Source: Rhodococcoides kyotonense (GTDB lineage Bacteria; Actinomycetota; Actinomycetes; Mycobacteriales; Mycobacteriaceae). Taken from it: 64,000 bases of DNA. Location: positions 1-64,000 of the forward strand of contig NZ_LVHI01000041.1 of NCBI RefSeq assembly GCF_001645385.1. Reading direction: 5' to 3'. Position 1 is the first letter of the stretch, and each line of letters starts with the position of its first letter. Of the stretch, positions 47,205 to 56,310 are shown in pieces. The notes under the pieces were generated by a model. The model had not been told where the DNA came from. It ran no database searches and worked only from the letters and a program-made list of their open reading frames with translations. Position numbers and translations under genes: made by a program.

Positions 47205-48424
47205 GCCTGCACCTCCCCCGCTGCAGTGTTGCCCGCTCCGACTCCCCCGAATTCGCGCTTGATTCGCCCGCCGATGCCGGTGACCACCTCGTAGTGGATG
47301 GTGTCCAACGTGTCGGCCCAGTCCTGCGCGACCGGCTCGCCGTTCTCCCCGGAGCCGAACAGTACTGCAGTATCGCCGACCGCGACGCCTGCGCCGTCGG
47401 GCCCGAGGTCGACGACGAATTGATCCATGCAGACGCGTCCGACGGCGGGGAACCGACGGCCACCGATGCCGACGTCGAAGCGGCCGCTGAGGTTGCGTCG
47501 GACGCCGTCCGCGTAACCCATCGGAATCAGGGCGACGACGGTGTCCTCCGGCGCGCTCCAGGTGTGCCCGTAGGACACTCCCTGCCCGGCACGGACCTTC
47601 TTCACCAGCGCGACCTTCGTCGACACGGTCATGGCCGGCCGCAGACCGAAGTCTCCGAGTTCGGGTATCGGCGACAGACCGTAGGCAGCGATTCCGGGTC
47701 GCACGAGGTCGAAGTGCAGATCCGGCCGTGTCAGAGTGGCCGCGGAGTTCGCGAGGTGAGTGACCTCGGGGTGCAGGTTCGCCGCGCGAAGCCTCGCCAC
47801 CGCGGCGCGCAACGACTCGGCTTGCTCGTCGTTGGCCGGATGATCGGGCACATCGGCGCACGCGAGATGGGAGAACACACCGCGCAGCCGGGCCGTGCCG
47901 TCGGCCACTGCGCCGCGGAGCACGTCGATCACGTCGTCCAGGTCCGCGGGGTCGATTCCGTTCCGGTTCAGTCCGGTGTCGATCTTCAGCGTGACCGTGG
48001 CTGCCCTGCCGACCGATCGCGCGGCGGTGAGGACCGCCTCGAGCTGCATCGTCGACGACAGCCCCAGTTCGACATCCGCGACGATCGCAGGCGCGAAATC
48101 GGTGTCCACGTGGTGCAGCCACGCCAGGATCGGCGCAGTGATGCCTGCGTTGCGCAGAACGAGAGCCTCGTGGACCGTTGTGACGCCGAGTTCCCGCGCC
48201 CCAGCTCCGAGAGCCGTGCGAGCCACCTCGACAGCACCGTGGTTGTAGGCGTCCGCCTTGACTACGACCATGACCCCGGCGCCACCCGCGTGGTCGCGCA
48301 GAATTCGTACGTTGTGCGCTATGGCGTCGAGATCGACGAACACCGTGGACACGGCATCCGAATCACCGCGATCCCGGTCGATAGGTTCCGTCGTTCCACT
48401 CTGCACAGCATTCGATAGTGCCAT
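47201..48424 (-). CDS. alr: Alanine racemase
   Basis: A 407-residue PLP enzyme that makes D-alanine for peptidoglycan. The PLP-binding Lys is K56 in [12 protein letters not shown]. The catalytic Tyr of the second domain lies in GVSYGHTW, with the cofactor-binding [26 protein letters not shown] and [13 protein letters not shown] and [11 protein letters not shown] of the C-terminal beta domain. I start at ATG 48424 ([10 protein letters not shown]); an ATG 21 bp further upstream is also possible. It lies 46 bp downstream of nnr and overlaps the following hydrolase by 4 bp. Confidence 0.96.
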   Translation of the reverse strand: MALSNAVQSGTTEPIDRDRGDSDAVSTVFVDLDAIAHNVRILRDHAGGAGVMVVVKADAYNHGAVEVARTALGAGARELGVTTVHEALVLRNAGITAPILAWLHHVDTDFAPAIVADVELGLSSTMQLEAVLTAARSVGRAATVTLKIDTGLNRNGIDPADLDDVIDVLRGAVADGTARLRGVFSHLACADVPDHPANDEQAESLRAAVARLRAANLHPEVTHLANSAATLTRPDLHFDLVRPGIAAYGLSPIPELGDFGLRPAMTVSTKVALVKKVRAGQGVSYGHTWSAPEDTVVALIPMGYADGVRRNLSGRFDVGIGGRRFPAVGRVCMDQFVVDLGPDGAGVAVGDTAVLFGSGENGEPVAQDWADTLDTIHYEVVTGIGGRIKREFGGVGAGNTAAGEVQA

Positions 48425-48470
48425 TCGACCCCGCCGAAGCCCCATTCGACCCGACGAGCTGCTTCTCTCG

Positions 48471-49910
48471 TTACTCGCCGGTGGTGACGGACCGCACAAT
48501 CCTGATCGCATCCGGTAGTGCCGACAGCAGCGGACTCGCCGAGATGGGGGCGGCGAACTCGCCGTCGACCCCATGGGCGGCCGTCGCCGCGGCGAGAGCG
48601 TGCACCCGCGCGCCGCATGCCGCGGCCGTCGACGGGGTCATGCCCGACGCCAGCAGCGCGCCCAGAATGCCGGACAGCACATCTCCCGAGCCGGCCGTCG
48701 ACGCAGCCGACCCACCCGCGTCGTTGACGTAGGTGTTGCCGTCGGGATCCGCGATGACGGTCGCCCTGCCCTTGAGCAGCACGGTCACACCCCATTCGGC
48801 AGCCAACGCGCGAACCGGGGCGACGCGGTCGGGGCCGGGCGCCTGTCCCGTGAGCCGCTCGAACTCACCTGCATGCGGGGTCAGCAGCGTCGGCGCCGTC
48901 CGGGCCCTCACGAGCTCGGGGTTCGACGCCAGGACGGTCAGCCCGTCGGCATCGACGACGACGGGGAGATCGGTGGCCAGGATGGTCGTGAGCCACTGCG
49001 TGGAGACGTCGTCGGTGCCGAAGCCAGGCCCGACCGCCCAGGCCTGCACGCGGCCACTGCTCTGTGGGTCGGACGCGGCGATGACTTCCGGGTAGTGCGA
49101 CACGACCTCTGCCGCAGCACTTCCCACGTATCGGACCATGCCCGACGTCGCCGCGACGGCCGCGCCCGTGCACAGCAATGCCGCGCCCGGATAGCGATCG
49201 CTACCCGCCGACACTCCGACGACGCCCTGGGTGTACTTGTCGTCCGTCGCTCTCGGAATGGGCCACAGGGCACCGACGTCCGCGGGCTCGAACGCGGACA
49301 GATACGGATCCGGCAAATCCAGGCCGATGTCGACGAGTTCGACTCTGCCGCAATACGGTACGGCCAGCACGTGCGCGGGCTTGCGCGCGCCGAACGCCAC
49401 CGTGACCGCAGCGCGCACGGCCGGGCCGTCGACACTGCCGGTCTCCGGGTCGACGCCGCTCGGGATGTCGGCGGCGACGATCGGTGCGTCGAGGGCGGAT
49501 ACGAGTGCGTCGGCGTCGCGACGCAGCGGACCCTTGCCGGAGATTCCGACGATGGCGTCGACCACGAGGTCCGGCTGACCGGGAGACTCGACGACCTTGC
49601 CGCCCGCTCTCCGGAATGCGGCGAGGCCCTCGGCATGCGCGCGATCCGGCTTCAGCAGAACGGCTTTCACCGCGACGCCGCGTTGTCGCAGCATCGCACC
49701 GGCCCACAAACCGTCGCCGCCGTTGTCTCCCGATCCGACGAGCACGCAGACCTCACGGCCGACGACGCCGCCCGTCCGGGCGAGCAGTTCGCCGACCACG
49801 ACGTTCGTCAGGCCGTATGCGGCGCGGCGCATCAACGCCCCGGGCGGGCCCGCCTCGAGCAGCGGTCGTTCGGCGTCGCGGACCTGGTCCGGTGTGTAGT
49901 AGCCCCGCAT
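48471..49910 (-). CDS. nnr: Bifunctional NAD(P)H-hydrate epimerase/dehydratase
   Basis: A 479-residue repair enzyme (counterpart of M. tuberculosis Rv3433c). The N-terminal YjeF epimerase domain (about 1-215) has [23 protein letters not shown] and [12 protein letters not shown]. The C-terminal ADP-dependent dehydratase domain (about 225-479) has [22 protein letters not shown] and [28 protein letters not shown]. Together they restore damaged NAD(P)H hydrates. ATG 49910 has AAGGA 6 nt upstream, and the longer frame upstream runs into a hairpin repeat. It follows glmS on the same strand. Confidence 0.95.
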   Translation of the reverse strand: MRGYYTPDQVRDAERPLLEAGPPGALMRRAAYGLTNVVVGELLARTGGVVGREVCVLVGSGDNGGDGLWAGAMLRQRGVAVKAVLLKPDRAHAEGLAAFRRAGGKVVESPGQPDLVVDAIVGISGKGPLRRDADALVSALDAPIVAADIPSGVDPETGSVDGPAVRAAVTVAFGARKPAHVLAVPYCGRVELVDIGLDLPDPYLSAFEPADVGALWPIPRATDDKYTQGVVGVSAGSDRYPGAALLCTGAAVAATSGMVRYVGSAAAEVVSHYPEVIAASDPQSSGRVQAWAVGPGFGTDDVSTQWLTTILATDLPVVVDADGLTVLASNPELVRARTAPTLLTPHAGEFERLTGQAPGPDRVAPVRALAAEWGVTVLLKGRATVIADPDGNTYVNDAGGSAASTAGSGDVLSGILGALLASGMTPSTAAACGARVHALAAATAAHGVDGEFAAPISASPLLSALPDAIRIVRSVTTGE

Positions 49911-49924
49911 GGTCGTCCTTTCGG

Positions 49925-49996
49925 GCGGCTGCGCCACCCGTGCGCGGATAGTCGGCCCAGAGTCCGACCATCCGCGCACCGGCGCCGCAGGCGCAT
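49925..49996. repeat. Dispersed hairpin repeat, copy 2
   Basis: An inverted repeat of about 72 bp with the same 20-bp left end as copy 1 at 26501 (GCGGCTGCGCCACCCGTGCG). The upper stem is GATAGTCGG/CCGACCATC, so the inner arms differ from copy 1 on both sides in a matching way. It fills the 85-bp gap between the glmS stop and the nnr start. Confidence 0.8.
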
Positions 49997-51858
49997 CACT
50001 CGACGGTGACGGATTTCGCCAGGTTGCGCGGCTTGTCGACGTCGTACCCGCGTGCCTGCGCCACCTCGGCGGCGAACGCCTGCAACGGAACGGTCGACAG
50101 CAACGGCTGCAGCAGCGTGGGTGCCGCCGGGATCTCGATGAGGTGGTCGGCGAACGGACGCACGGCCTCGTCGCCTTCCTCCGCGATGACGATGGTCAGA
50201 GCGCCACGTGCCTGGACCTCGCGGATGTTCGACAGCAGCTTCGAATGCAACACCGCGCGGCCCTTGGGCGACGGCATCACGACGATGACCGGGACGCCGT
50301 CCTCGATCAGCGCGATCGGACCGTGCTTGAGCTCGCCTGCGGCGAATCCCTCCGCGTGCATGTACGCGAGTTCCTTGAGCTTCAAGGCGCCCTCCAACGC
50401 GACCGGGTACCCGACGTGCCGTCCCAGGAACAGGATGGTCGACGTGTGTGCCAGCTCGCGGGCCAGAGCGCGGATCGGCTCGACGGTGTCGAGCACCCGT
50501 TGCACCAGCTTCGGCATCGCCTCGAGGTCGGCGTACTCGCGAGCCACCTCGTCGGGGTACTTCGTGCCGCGGGCCTGCGCCAACGCGAGTCCGACGACGT
50601 AGTTCGCGGTCACCTGGGCGAGGAACGCCTTGGTCGACGCGACGCCGATCTCCGGACCGGTCCGCGTGTAGACGACGGCGTCGGCCTCACGCGGAATCTG
50701 CGAGCCGTTGGTGTTGCAGACCGCGAGGACGCGCGCGTTCTGTTCCTTCGCGTGCCGGACGGCTTCGAGAGTGTCCGCGGTCTCACCCGACTGCGAGATC
50801 GCGACGACCAGAGTCGACCGGTCCAGAACCGGGTCGCGGTAGCGGAACTCGCTGGCCAGTTCGACCTCGACGGGAAGACGCGTCCAGTGTTCGATCGCGT
50901 ACTTGGCGAGCAGGCCCGAGTGGTACGAGCTGCCGCACGCGACGACGAAGACCTTGTCCACGTCGCGGAGCTCCTGTTCCGACAACCGCTGCTCGTCGAG
51001 CACGATGCGCCGGTCCTCGAAGTGGCCGAGCAGTGTGTCGCCGACCGCAGCGGGCTGCTCCTGGATCTCCTTCAGCATGAAGTAGTCGTAGCCGCCCTTC
51101 TCCGCGGCCGCGAGGTCCCAATCGATGTGGAACGGGCGTCCCGACGCCTCGTTGCCGTCGAAATCGGAGATCTCGTAGCCGTCCGAAGTGATGACGACGA
51201 CCTGGTCCTGCCCGAGCTCGACCGCGTCGCGCGTGTGCTCGATGAACGCCGCGACATCCGATCCGATGAACGTCTCGCCGTCACCGACGCCGACGACCAG
51301 CGGCGTCGAACGACGTGCCGCGACGATCGTGTCCGCGTGATCGGAATGCGTGAACACCAGCGTGAACGCGCCTTCGAGTCGGCGCAGCACCGCCTTGGCG
51401 CTCGCGACGAAGTCACCGGCCGTCGGACCGCTCGCGTACGCCAGCGACACGAGGTGAACGGCCACCTCGGTGTCGGTGTCGCTCTTGAACTCGACGCCCT
51501 CGGCTTCGAGTTCGGCCCGCAGCGGACCGAAGTTCTCGATGATGCCGTTGTGGACGACCGCCACCGAGCCGGAGACGTCCCGGTGCGGGTGGGCGTTGCG
51601 ATCGGTAGGACGACCGTGCGTCGCCCACCGAGTGTGGCCCATACCCGTCGTCCCGACGAACTTCTCGGTTCCGACCTCGTCGAGCTCGGCCTCCAGATTG
51701 GCGAGTCGGCCCGCCTTGCGCTCGATGGCGGTGTTGCCCTGACCGTCGAGGATCGCAATGCCTGCGGAGTCGTACCCCCGGTATTCCATACGCCGAAGCG
51801 CCTCGACAACGACCCCGAGAGCGGGGCGATGGCCGACGTATCCCACGATTCCGCACAT
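49996..51858 (-). CDS. glmS: Glutamine-fructose-6-phosphate aminotransferase
   Basis: A 620-residue enzyme that makes glucosamine-6-phosphate, the entry to UDP-GlcNAc and the cell wall. The N-terminal glutaminase uses Cys2 (MCGIVGYVG). GHTRWATHG and HNGIIENF are the class II amidotransferase motifs. Two SIS sugar-binding domains follow (VACGSSYHSGLLAKY near 300, AISQSGETADTLEAVRHAKE, FLGRHVGYPVALEGALKLKELAYMHAEG). The C-terminus is KPRNLAKSVTVE. ATG 51858 gives the required Cys at position 2. No ribozyme-like leader is present. glmM, the next enzyme of the pathway, lies 4.5 kb away. Confidence 0.98.
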   Translation of the reverse strand: MCGIVGYVGHRPALGVVVEALRRMEYRGYDSAGIAILDGQGNTAIERKAGRLANLEAELDEVGTEKFVGTTGMGHTRWATHGRPTDRNAHPHRDVSGSVAVVHNGIIENFGPLRAELEAEGVEFKSDTDTEVAVHLVSLAYASGPTAGDFVASAKAVLRRLEGAFTLVFTHSDHADTIVAARRSTPLVVGVGDGETFIGSDVAAFIEHTRDAVELGQDQVVVITSDGYEISDFDGNEASGRPFHIDWDLAAAEKGGYDYFMLKEIQEQPAAVGDTLLGHFEDRRIVLDEQRLSEQELRDVDKVFVVACGSSYHSGLLAKYAIEHWTRLPVEVELASEFRYRDPVLDRSTLVVAISQSGETADTLEAVRHAKEQNARVLAVCNTNGSQIPREADAVVYTRTGPEIGVASTKAFLAQVTANYVVGLALAQARGTKYPDEVAREYADLEAMPKLVQRVLDTVEPIRALARELAHTSTILFLGRHVGYPVALEGALKLKELAYMHAEGFAAGELKHGPIALIEDGVPVIVVMPSPKGRAVLHSKLLSNIREVQARGALTIVIAEEGDEAVRPFADHLIEIPAAPTLLQPLLSTVPLQAFAAEVAQARGYDVDKPRNLAKSVTVE

Positions 51859-51980
51859 GGTGGTTCAGGCTACCCGCGCCGGAACCGTCAACCCGAATCC
51901 GTTCGTCGTGGGTCACTTTCTCGCCACTCGTCGGCGGCGCTCACCCCCACACTTCCGGCTATCCGATAGCGTCTACTTCC

Positions 51981-52835
51981 GTGGCGACATCCAGCAAGCT
52001 CGCAGCACAGTTGACCAAGCGCGGCCCGCACAAGGTGCTCCGCGGTGATCTCGCGCTCGCCGGACAACCCGGTGTCGTCTACACCCCCGCCGAGGGCTAC
52101 AACCTCCCTGCCGTCGCGTTCGGCCACGGCTGGATGCTCGGTGCAGCTCGCTACTCGGACACGTTGAAACACCTCGCGTCCTGGGGCATCGTCGCCGCGG
52201 CACCGGACACCGAGCGCGGCCCGATGCCGTCGCACCGCGGGCTGGCAGCCGACCTCGGCACCGTCCTCGACATCATGACCGGGGTGCGCTTGGGCACCGG
52301 AGACATCAGCGTGCACCCGGAGAAGTTGGCCGTCGCCGGACACGGCATGGGTGCCAGCGTCGCCGTCCTCGCGGCTGCAGCACGATCGGACGTCAAGGCC
52401 GTCGCCTCGCTCTTCCCGGCACCGAGCACCCCCAGTGCGGAAGAAGCCGCTGCCGGACTGACCGTTCCCGGTCTCGTGCTGGGCGACGCCGCCTTCACCG
52501 ACTCGCTCGACGACAACACTCTCGCGCTCGCGGGCGCCTGGGGCGGACCGTCCGTGCTGCGCCGGATCGACAAGGCGTCGTCCGACGGCATCGTCGAAGG
52601 CAGGCGACTTCTCGCGCCCATCGGCGTCGGCGGCACCGAGAAGTCGACGGTCAAGAGCGTGCGTTCGCTCCTGACCGCGTTCCTCCTCTTCCACATCGCA
52701 GGCGAGAAGAAGTACGAGGAGTTGGCGGGAAGCGTGGAACTGAAGGGCAGCCGCGTCATCGACCCGCACGCGCCCATCGAAGAGCAGCCCAAGCCCAGTC
52801 CCCTGTCGGCTGCACGCGCCCTCATCGGTCGCTGA
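51981..52835 (+). CDS. Dienelactone-hydrolase-like protein (Rv3438 type)
   Basis: A 284-residue protein with an alpha/beta-hydrolase fold, matching M. tuberculosis Rv3438 in start (MATSSKLAAQLTKRGPHKVLRGDL) and position. It has an HG motif in FGHGWMLG, and the nucleophile elbow region reads A-V-A-G-H-G-M-G-A-S at about 110-119. Gly therefore stands where a Ser or Cys nucleophile is expected, which makes a classical hydrolase mechanism doubtful. Function unknown. The GTG at 51981 lacks a ribosome-binding site; TAGCGT 8 nt upstream suggests a leaderless mRNA. It is divergent from glmS and convergent, with no gap, with the small gene at 52836. Confidence 0.8.
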   Translation: MATSSKLAAQLTKRGPHKVLRGDLALAGQPGVVYTPAEGYNLPAVAFGHGWMLGAARYSDTLKHLASWGIVAAAPDTERGPMPSHRGLAADLGTVLDIMTGVRLGTGDISVHPEKLAVAGHGMGASVAVLAAAARSDVKAVASLFPAPSTPSAEEAAAGLTVPGLVLGDAAFTDSLDDNTLALAGAWGGPSVLRRIDKASSDGIVEGRRLLAPIGVGGTEKSTVKSVRSLLTAFLLFHIAGEKKYEELAGSVELKGSRVIDPHAPIEEQPKPSPLSAARALIGR

Positions 52836-53069
52836 TCAGACCAACCAGCCTGTCGACGGTTCGTCGGCCGCGGGCCGGGGAGCGACCCGGCGGGTATCCA
52901 GGTTCGCCGGGAGCAGGAACGATGGCTCCGATTCGTAGGCCGGTTCGATAGACGGCGGCTTGTCCGGCGGCGATCGTCTCGACGCGTTCTCCAGCCGTGT
53001 CGACGCTCTGCCCACCGCGTGTCGATGGGCTTCGCGAACGACGTCGAGTTTCGCCTGCCATTCGTTCAC
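52836..53069 (-). CDS. Small uncharacterised protein, third gene of the secretion-substrate-like operon
   Basis: A 77-residue protein that I do not recognise. A helical N-terminus (NEWQAKLDVVREAHRHAVGRASTRLEN) is followed by a Pro-rich, probably disordered tail that ends in GWLV. Its GTG start overlaps the stop of the long WXG-like gene by 4 bp (GTGA), and it stops immediately beside the convergent Rv3438-like gene. This exact coupling is the main reason to accept it. It may bind or chaperone the two upstream proteins. Confidence 0.65.
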   Translation of the reverse strand: MNEWQAKLDVVREAHRHAVGRASTRLENASRRSPPDKPPSIEPAYESEPSFLLPANLDTRRVAPRPAADEPSTGWLV

Positions 53070-54826
53070 AGCGGACCTGCCTCGACGAGTCGTGCGCCCG
53101 ATGAGCTGTCGGGTGGTGGTGATCCTGTGATCGATTCAGCCGGAACCGGCTCCGGCTCGGCAGGCTCCGGAGGGCAGTGCGCGACCGCTGGCGCGGGCTC
53201 GGAGTCCGGCTCGAGATACGGCGCCGGCGCCGCATCCGGCAGCGGGCTCGGCTGGGGTGCGACGGGTGTCCGGTCGACGACCGGCGCGGGCGGCTGCTGA
53301 CCAGGTGCCGTTTCCGGTACGGGTGGAGTCACCTCCGGCGCGACGTCCTCGTCGAACATTTCGACGACGACGGGCAGACCCATCGGACCGATCCGCAACT
53401 CGAACCGCCTGCTCCCACCGTCGGGTGTGCCGAGATTCAAGGACAACGTGCCGTCGTGCGCCAACGCGACACGGGCGTGGTAGCCGTCGAGCTCGGCTTC
53501 GAGGTGCCCGCGTTCGGTGCCGTCACCGGGCAGCCCAGGAGGCGGCGGAGGGCCCGGCTGCGGGTTCGGTTCGAGAAGTGAATCATGTTGCGACGGTTCA
53601 TCATCGGCGGATTCGGGTGATGTCTCCGGTCGTTCGACGGCGGGCGGTGCATCGCCGGACTGCCGGTCGTCGTCGAGTGGAGCCGCGTACTCCGACGGTG
53701 CGGCATGCTCGTGTTGCTGCCGGAAGTCGTCCAATGCAGCTCGTATCTGTTCGCCGATGTCGTCGGCGACCGTCGCGACGGCGGCCTCGACCACCGCAGC
53801 GAACTCGGCGAGACTCGGAATCCGTTCGAGCGACGGGGATTCGAGCGCACGGACGTCGGGCATCTGCGAACCGGATGGCGAAGGCTTGGACTCCGGAGAC
53901 GGCAGCGTCGCAGCGGGCGTGGACGTGGGCGCCGAATCATGCTGCTGCACAGCACTTTTGTTCCCGCACGACGGAGCAGGCTCCACCGATGCAGGCCGCA
54001 CGGGCGCGAACTGCGCATCCGGTGCCGTGGGGAAAGCCGATGCGTCCACCGCCTCGGCGGCCTGCGCGACGACCGCCAACGCGTCGCGCACCGCGGTGTC
54101 CGTGCCCGCGCAGAGGTCGACGAACGCGGCACACGTCTCGATCACACAGGTCGCGAACACGGACCCCAGCCAGTCGCGGCACAGTTCCTGCACCTGCCGA
54201 AGTGCGGCGTCGTCGAGTCGGTCCCGCTCGCCGACGTAGTCGGCGACCGCCGGGAGCCACCGCGTCAGCATCGGCACGTCCAGGTTGGCGACGATGCCGA
54301 TGTTCGCGCCTGATCCGATCGTCGTCGTCCCGTACTTCACGATCGCGGCCACGGCCGACGCGGGAACTCCGTCGATCTGCGCGTCGTCGATCCGTCCGCA
54401 CGTGTCCGCCTTGTCGCGAACGCTTGCGGCGATCACGTCGGCAGCGTCATGCATCGCCACCGACAACTGCCCCGCCGCGTCGACGCGATCGGCGGCGTTG
54501 CGCGCATCCTGGCGGGCATCCTCGACCGCAGCGACGCCGCCCTCACCGATCCACGACTGCCCGAGTGCCGATGCGAGGCGTTCCGACTCGTCGACGTGGC
54601 GCCGGGCCTCCACGACCATCCGACCGAGCGCATCTGCATCGGCCCGCAGCCTCGTGAGGTCCAGCCCTCGCTGCTGGTCGTAGCGAGCGCACAACTCCGG
54701 GTAGGTCCAGTCGGTCTCCTGGCCGAGCATCTCGAGCACGGGCAGGTTCCGCTCGAAGTACTGCAGACCGTGCGCGCCTGCGTCGAGAAGGTGGTCGACC
54801 GACATGCCCTGCACGGGCGAACTCAC
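53066..54826 (-). CDS. WXG-like, Pro-rich protein (Rv3439c type), probable type VII secretion substrate
   Basis: A 586-residue protein, matching M. tuberculosis Rv3439c by position and Ala/Pro-rich style. Residues 1-130 are helical, with a W-I-G turn at 92-94 (LGQSWIGEGGVAAVEDA) as in WXG100-type helical hairpins. Residues 130-280 are helical as well. A Pro/Ser/Glu-rich stretch surrounds a short beta-rich segment at about 450-510 (HLEAELDGYHARVALAHDGTLSLNLG, RRFELRIGPMGLPVVVEMFDEDV). There is no signal peptide or membrane helix. It overlaps the EspC-like gene (4 bp) before it and the 77-residue gene after it. Export by the nearby ESX-4 system is an inference. Confidence 0.72.
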   Translation of the reverse strand: MSSPVQGMSVDHLLDAGAHGLQYFERNLPVLEMLGQETDWTYPELCARYDQQRGLDLTRLRADADALGRMVVEARRHVDESERLASALGQSWIGEGGVAAVEDARQDARNAADRVDAAGQLSVAMHDAADVIAASVRDKADTCGRIDDAQIDGVPASAVAAIVKYGTTTIGSGANIGIVANLDVPMLTRWLPAVADYVGERDRLDDAALRQVQELCRDWLGSVFATCVIETCAAFVDLCAGTDTAVRDALAVVAQAAEAVDASAFPTAPDAQFAPVRPASVEPAPSCGNKSAVQQHDSAPTSTPAATLPSPESKPSPSGSQMPDVRALESPSLERIPSLAEFAAVVEAAVATVADDIGEQIRAALDDFRQQHEHAAPSEYAAPLDDDRQSGDAPPAVERPETSPESADDEPSQHDSLLEPNPQPGPPPPPGLPGDGTERGHLEAELDGYHARVALAHDGTLSLNLGTPDGGSRRFELRIGPMGLPVVVEMFDEDVAPEVTPPVPETAPGQQPPAPVVDRTPVAPQPSPLPDAAPAPYLEPDSEPAPAVAHCPPEPAEPEPVPAESITGSPPPDSSSGARLVEAGPL

Positions 54827-55116
54827 CGCGGTGCGCCGATCGATGCCGCACTCTCGACATCCGCGGCGCGATACGCGTCGACGCTCACCCGTAGCCGTCC
54901 GGCGTTCTCGTCCAGCGCCTCACCCCATCGACGAAACGCCGACGCGACCTGCTCGTACCCCGCGACGATGCGGACGGCCACATCACCGTAGCCGCGTCCC
55001 GCCGCCGCGCGGCCGAAGGCGAATCCGGATACCGAGTCCGCCAGAGCCGACACCGACCGCGCCGTGCCCTCGACCGTGGTCGCCACCTCGGTCACCGCGT
55101 CCACATCGAGTTCCAT
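54823..55116 (-). CDS. EspC-like (DUF2580) small protein, probable type VII secretion substrate
   Basis: A 97-residue helical-hairpin protein in the style of EspC/Rv3440c. It begins MELDVDAVTEVATTVEGTARSVSALADSV and has a Gly-rich turn at 35-45. It has the type VII export tag Y-x-x-x-D at 82-86 (YRAAD) after the second helix. I start at ATG 55116; the longer frame upstream has no family match and overlaps the divergent promoter. The stop overlaps the WXG-like gene start by 4 bp. EspC-type and WXG-type proteins usually leave the cell as dimers, so the two are probably partners. Confidence 0.78.
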   Translation of the reverse strand: MELDVDAVTEVATTVEGTARSVSALADSVSGFAFGRAAAGRGYGDVAVRIVAGYEQVASAFRRWGEALDENAGRLRVSVDAYRAADVESAASIGAPR

Positions 55117-55260
55117 GCCGTGCCCCACTGGACCCACCCTCTCGCTCACCGTCTCTGTGAGGTTGGACGCATCCCCGGTGACACAGGTTCCACCCAGTCG
55201 GCTAACGTCCGACAAGAGAAACTCGGGTCACAGATAACGCTCACACCTGCGAGGAGTCCC

Positions 55261-56301
55261 ATGCACATCGGAACGATGCTCAATTACTCGGGCGGTTTCA
55301 CCGAAACCGTCGCCGAGGTTGCAGAACTCGAGAAGGCCGGGCTGGACATCATCTTCGTCCCCGAGGCCTACTCGTTCGACGCCGTGAGCCAGCTGGGCTT
55401 CCTGGCGGCGAAGACGTCGACGATCAAGATCGCGTCGGGCATCTTTCAGATCTACACACGGACGCCGTCGCTGACTGCCATGACGGCAGCAGGCCTCGAC
55501 TACGTCTCGGACGGCCGTTTCGTGCTCGGCCTCGGAGCCTCCGGACCCCAGGTGGTCGAGGGATTCCACGGCGTCAAGTACGACGCCCCGATCGCTCGCA
55601 CGCGCGAGGTCGTCGAGATCTGCCGCCAAGTGTGGCGTCGGGAGAAGGTCGAGCACCAAGGCAAGCACTATCAGATTCCGCTGCCCGCCGAGAAGGGCAC
55701 CGGCCTCGGCAAACCACTCAAGCTCATCAATCACCCTGTGCGCGAACGCATTCCGGTGGTCATTGCAGCGCTGGGGCCGAAGAACGTCGAGCTGACTGCC
55801 GAGATCGCCGAAGGGTGGCAGCCGATCTTCTACTTCCCCGAGAAAGCCGATCAGGTCTGGGGAGACGCGCTGGCAGCCGGTCGAGCCAAGCGGGACGAGT
55901 CACTCGGTGACCTGCAGATCTTCGCCAGCCCGACGCTCGCCATCGGTGAGGACGCCGACAAGTACCTGCCGTGGGTCAAGCCGCACCTCGCGCTGTACAT
56001 CGGCGGCATGGGCGCGAAGGGCAAGAACTTCTACAACGACCTCGCGCAGCGCTACGGGTACGAGGCCGAAGCCGAGACGATCCAGGATCTTTACCTGGCA
56101 GGCAAGAAGGAAGAGGCCGCCGCGGCGGTGCCGGACGAACTCGCGCGCGCGGTCAACCTCATCGGTCCCGAGAGCTTCGTGAAGGAGCGCGTCGCGGCGT
56201 TCGCCGAAGCAGGCGTGACGACCCTCAACGTCGCGCCGCTCGCGGAGAACACCGCGGGCCGCGTCGCGCAGCTGACTGCGCTCCGCGAGCTGACCGACTG
56301 A
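55261..56301 (+). CDS. LLM-class F420-dependent oxidoreductase
   Basis: A 346-residue luciferase-like protein of the F420-dependent group. It begins MHIGTMLNYSGGFTETVAEVAELEKAGLDIIFVPEAYSFDAVSQLGFLAAKTSTIKIASGI. The usual LGASGPQVVEGFHG segment, which binds the deazaflavin phosphate in this family, is at about 95-108. The C-terminal part is typical (NLIGPESFVKERVAAFAEAGVTTLNV). The substrate is unknown. ATG 55261 has GGAG 5 nt upstream. It is divergent from the EspC-like operon and stops 9 bp before the convergent glmM. Confidence 0.9.
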   Translation: MHIGTMLNYSGGFTETVAEVAELEKAGLDIIFVPEAYSFDAVSQLGFLAAKTSTIKIASGIFQIYTRTPSLTAMTAAGLDYVSDGRFVLGLGASGPQVVEGFHGVKYDAPIARTREVVEICRQVWRREKVEHQGKHYQIPLPAEKGTGLGKPLKLINHPVRERIPVVIAALGPKNVELTAEIAEGWQPIFYFPEKADQVWGDALAAGRAKRDESLGDLQIFASPTLAIGEDADKYLPWVKPHLALYIGGMGAKGKNFYNDLAQRYGYEAEAETIQDLYLAGKKEEAAAAVPDELARAVNLIGPESFVKERVAAFAEAGVTTLNVAPLAENTAGRVAQLTALRELTD

Positions 56302-56310
56302 CCCTCCGGC

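Noticed and set aside
47205-48122. Long N-terminal extension of the hydrolase frame over alr
   Set aside because: The extension is Arg/Gly-rich and overlaps alr in another frame on the same strand; the GTG at 47204 gives a clean 4-bp overlap and a normal hydrolase start.
49909-51969. 686-codon open frame antisense to glmS
   Set aside because: A shadow of glmS; highly charged low-complexity protein with no ribosome-binding site.
51859-51980. glmS ribozyme or riboswitch upstream of glmS
   Set aside because: Just 122 bp between glmS and a divergent gene, and no conserved ribozyme core; the element is not expected in this lineage.
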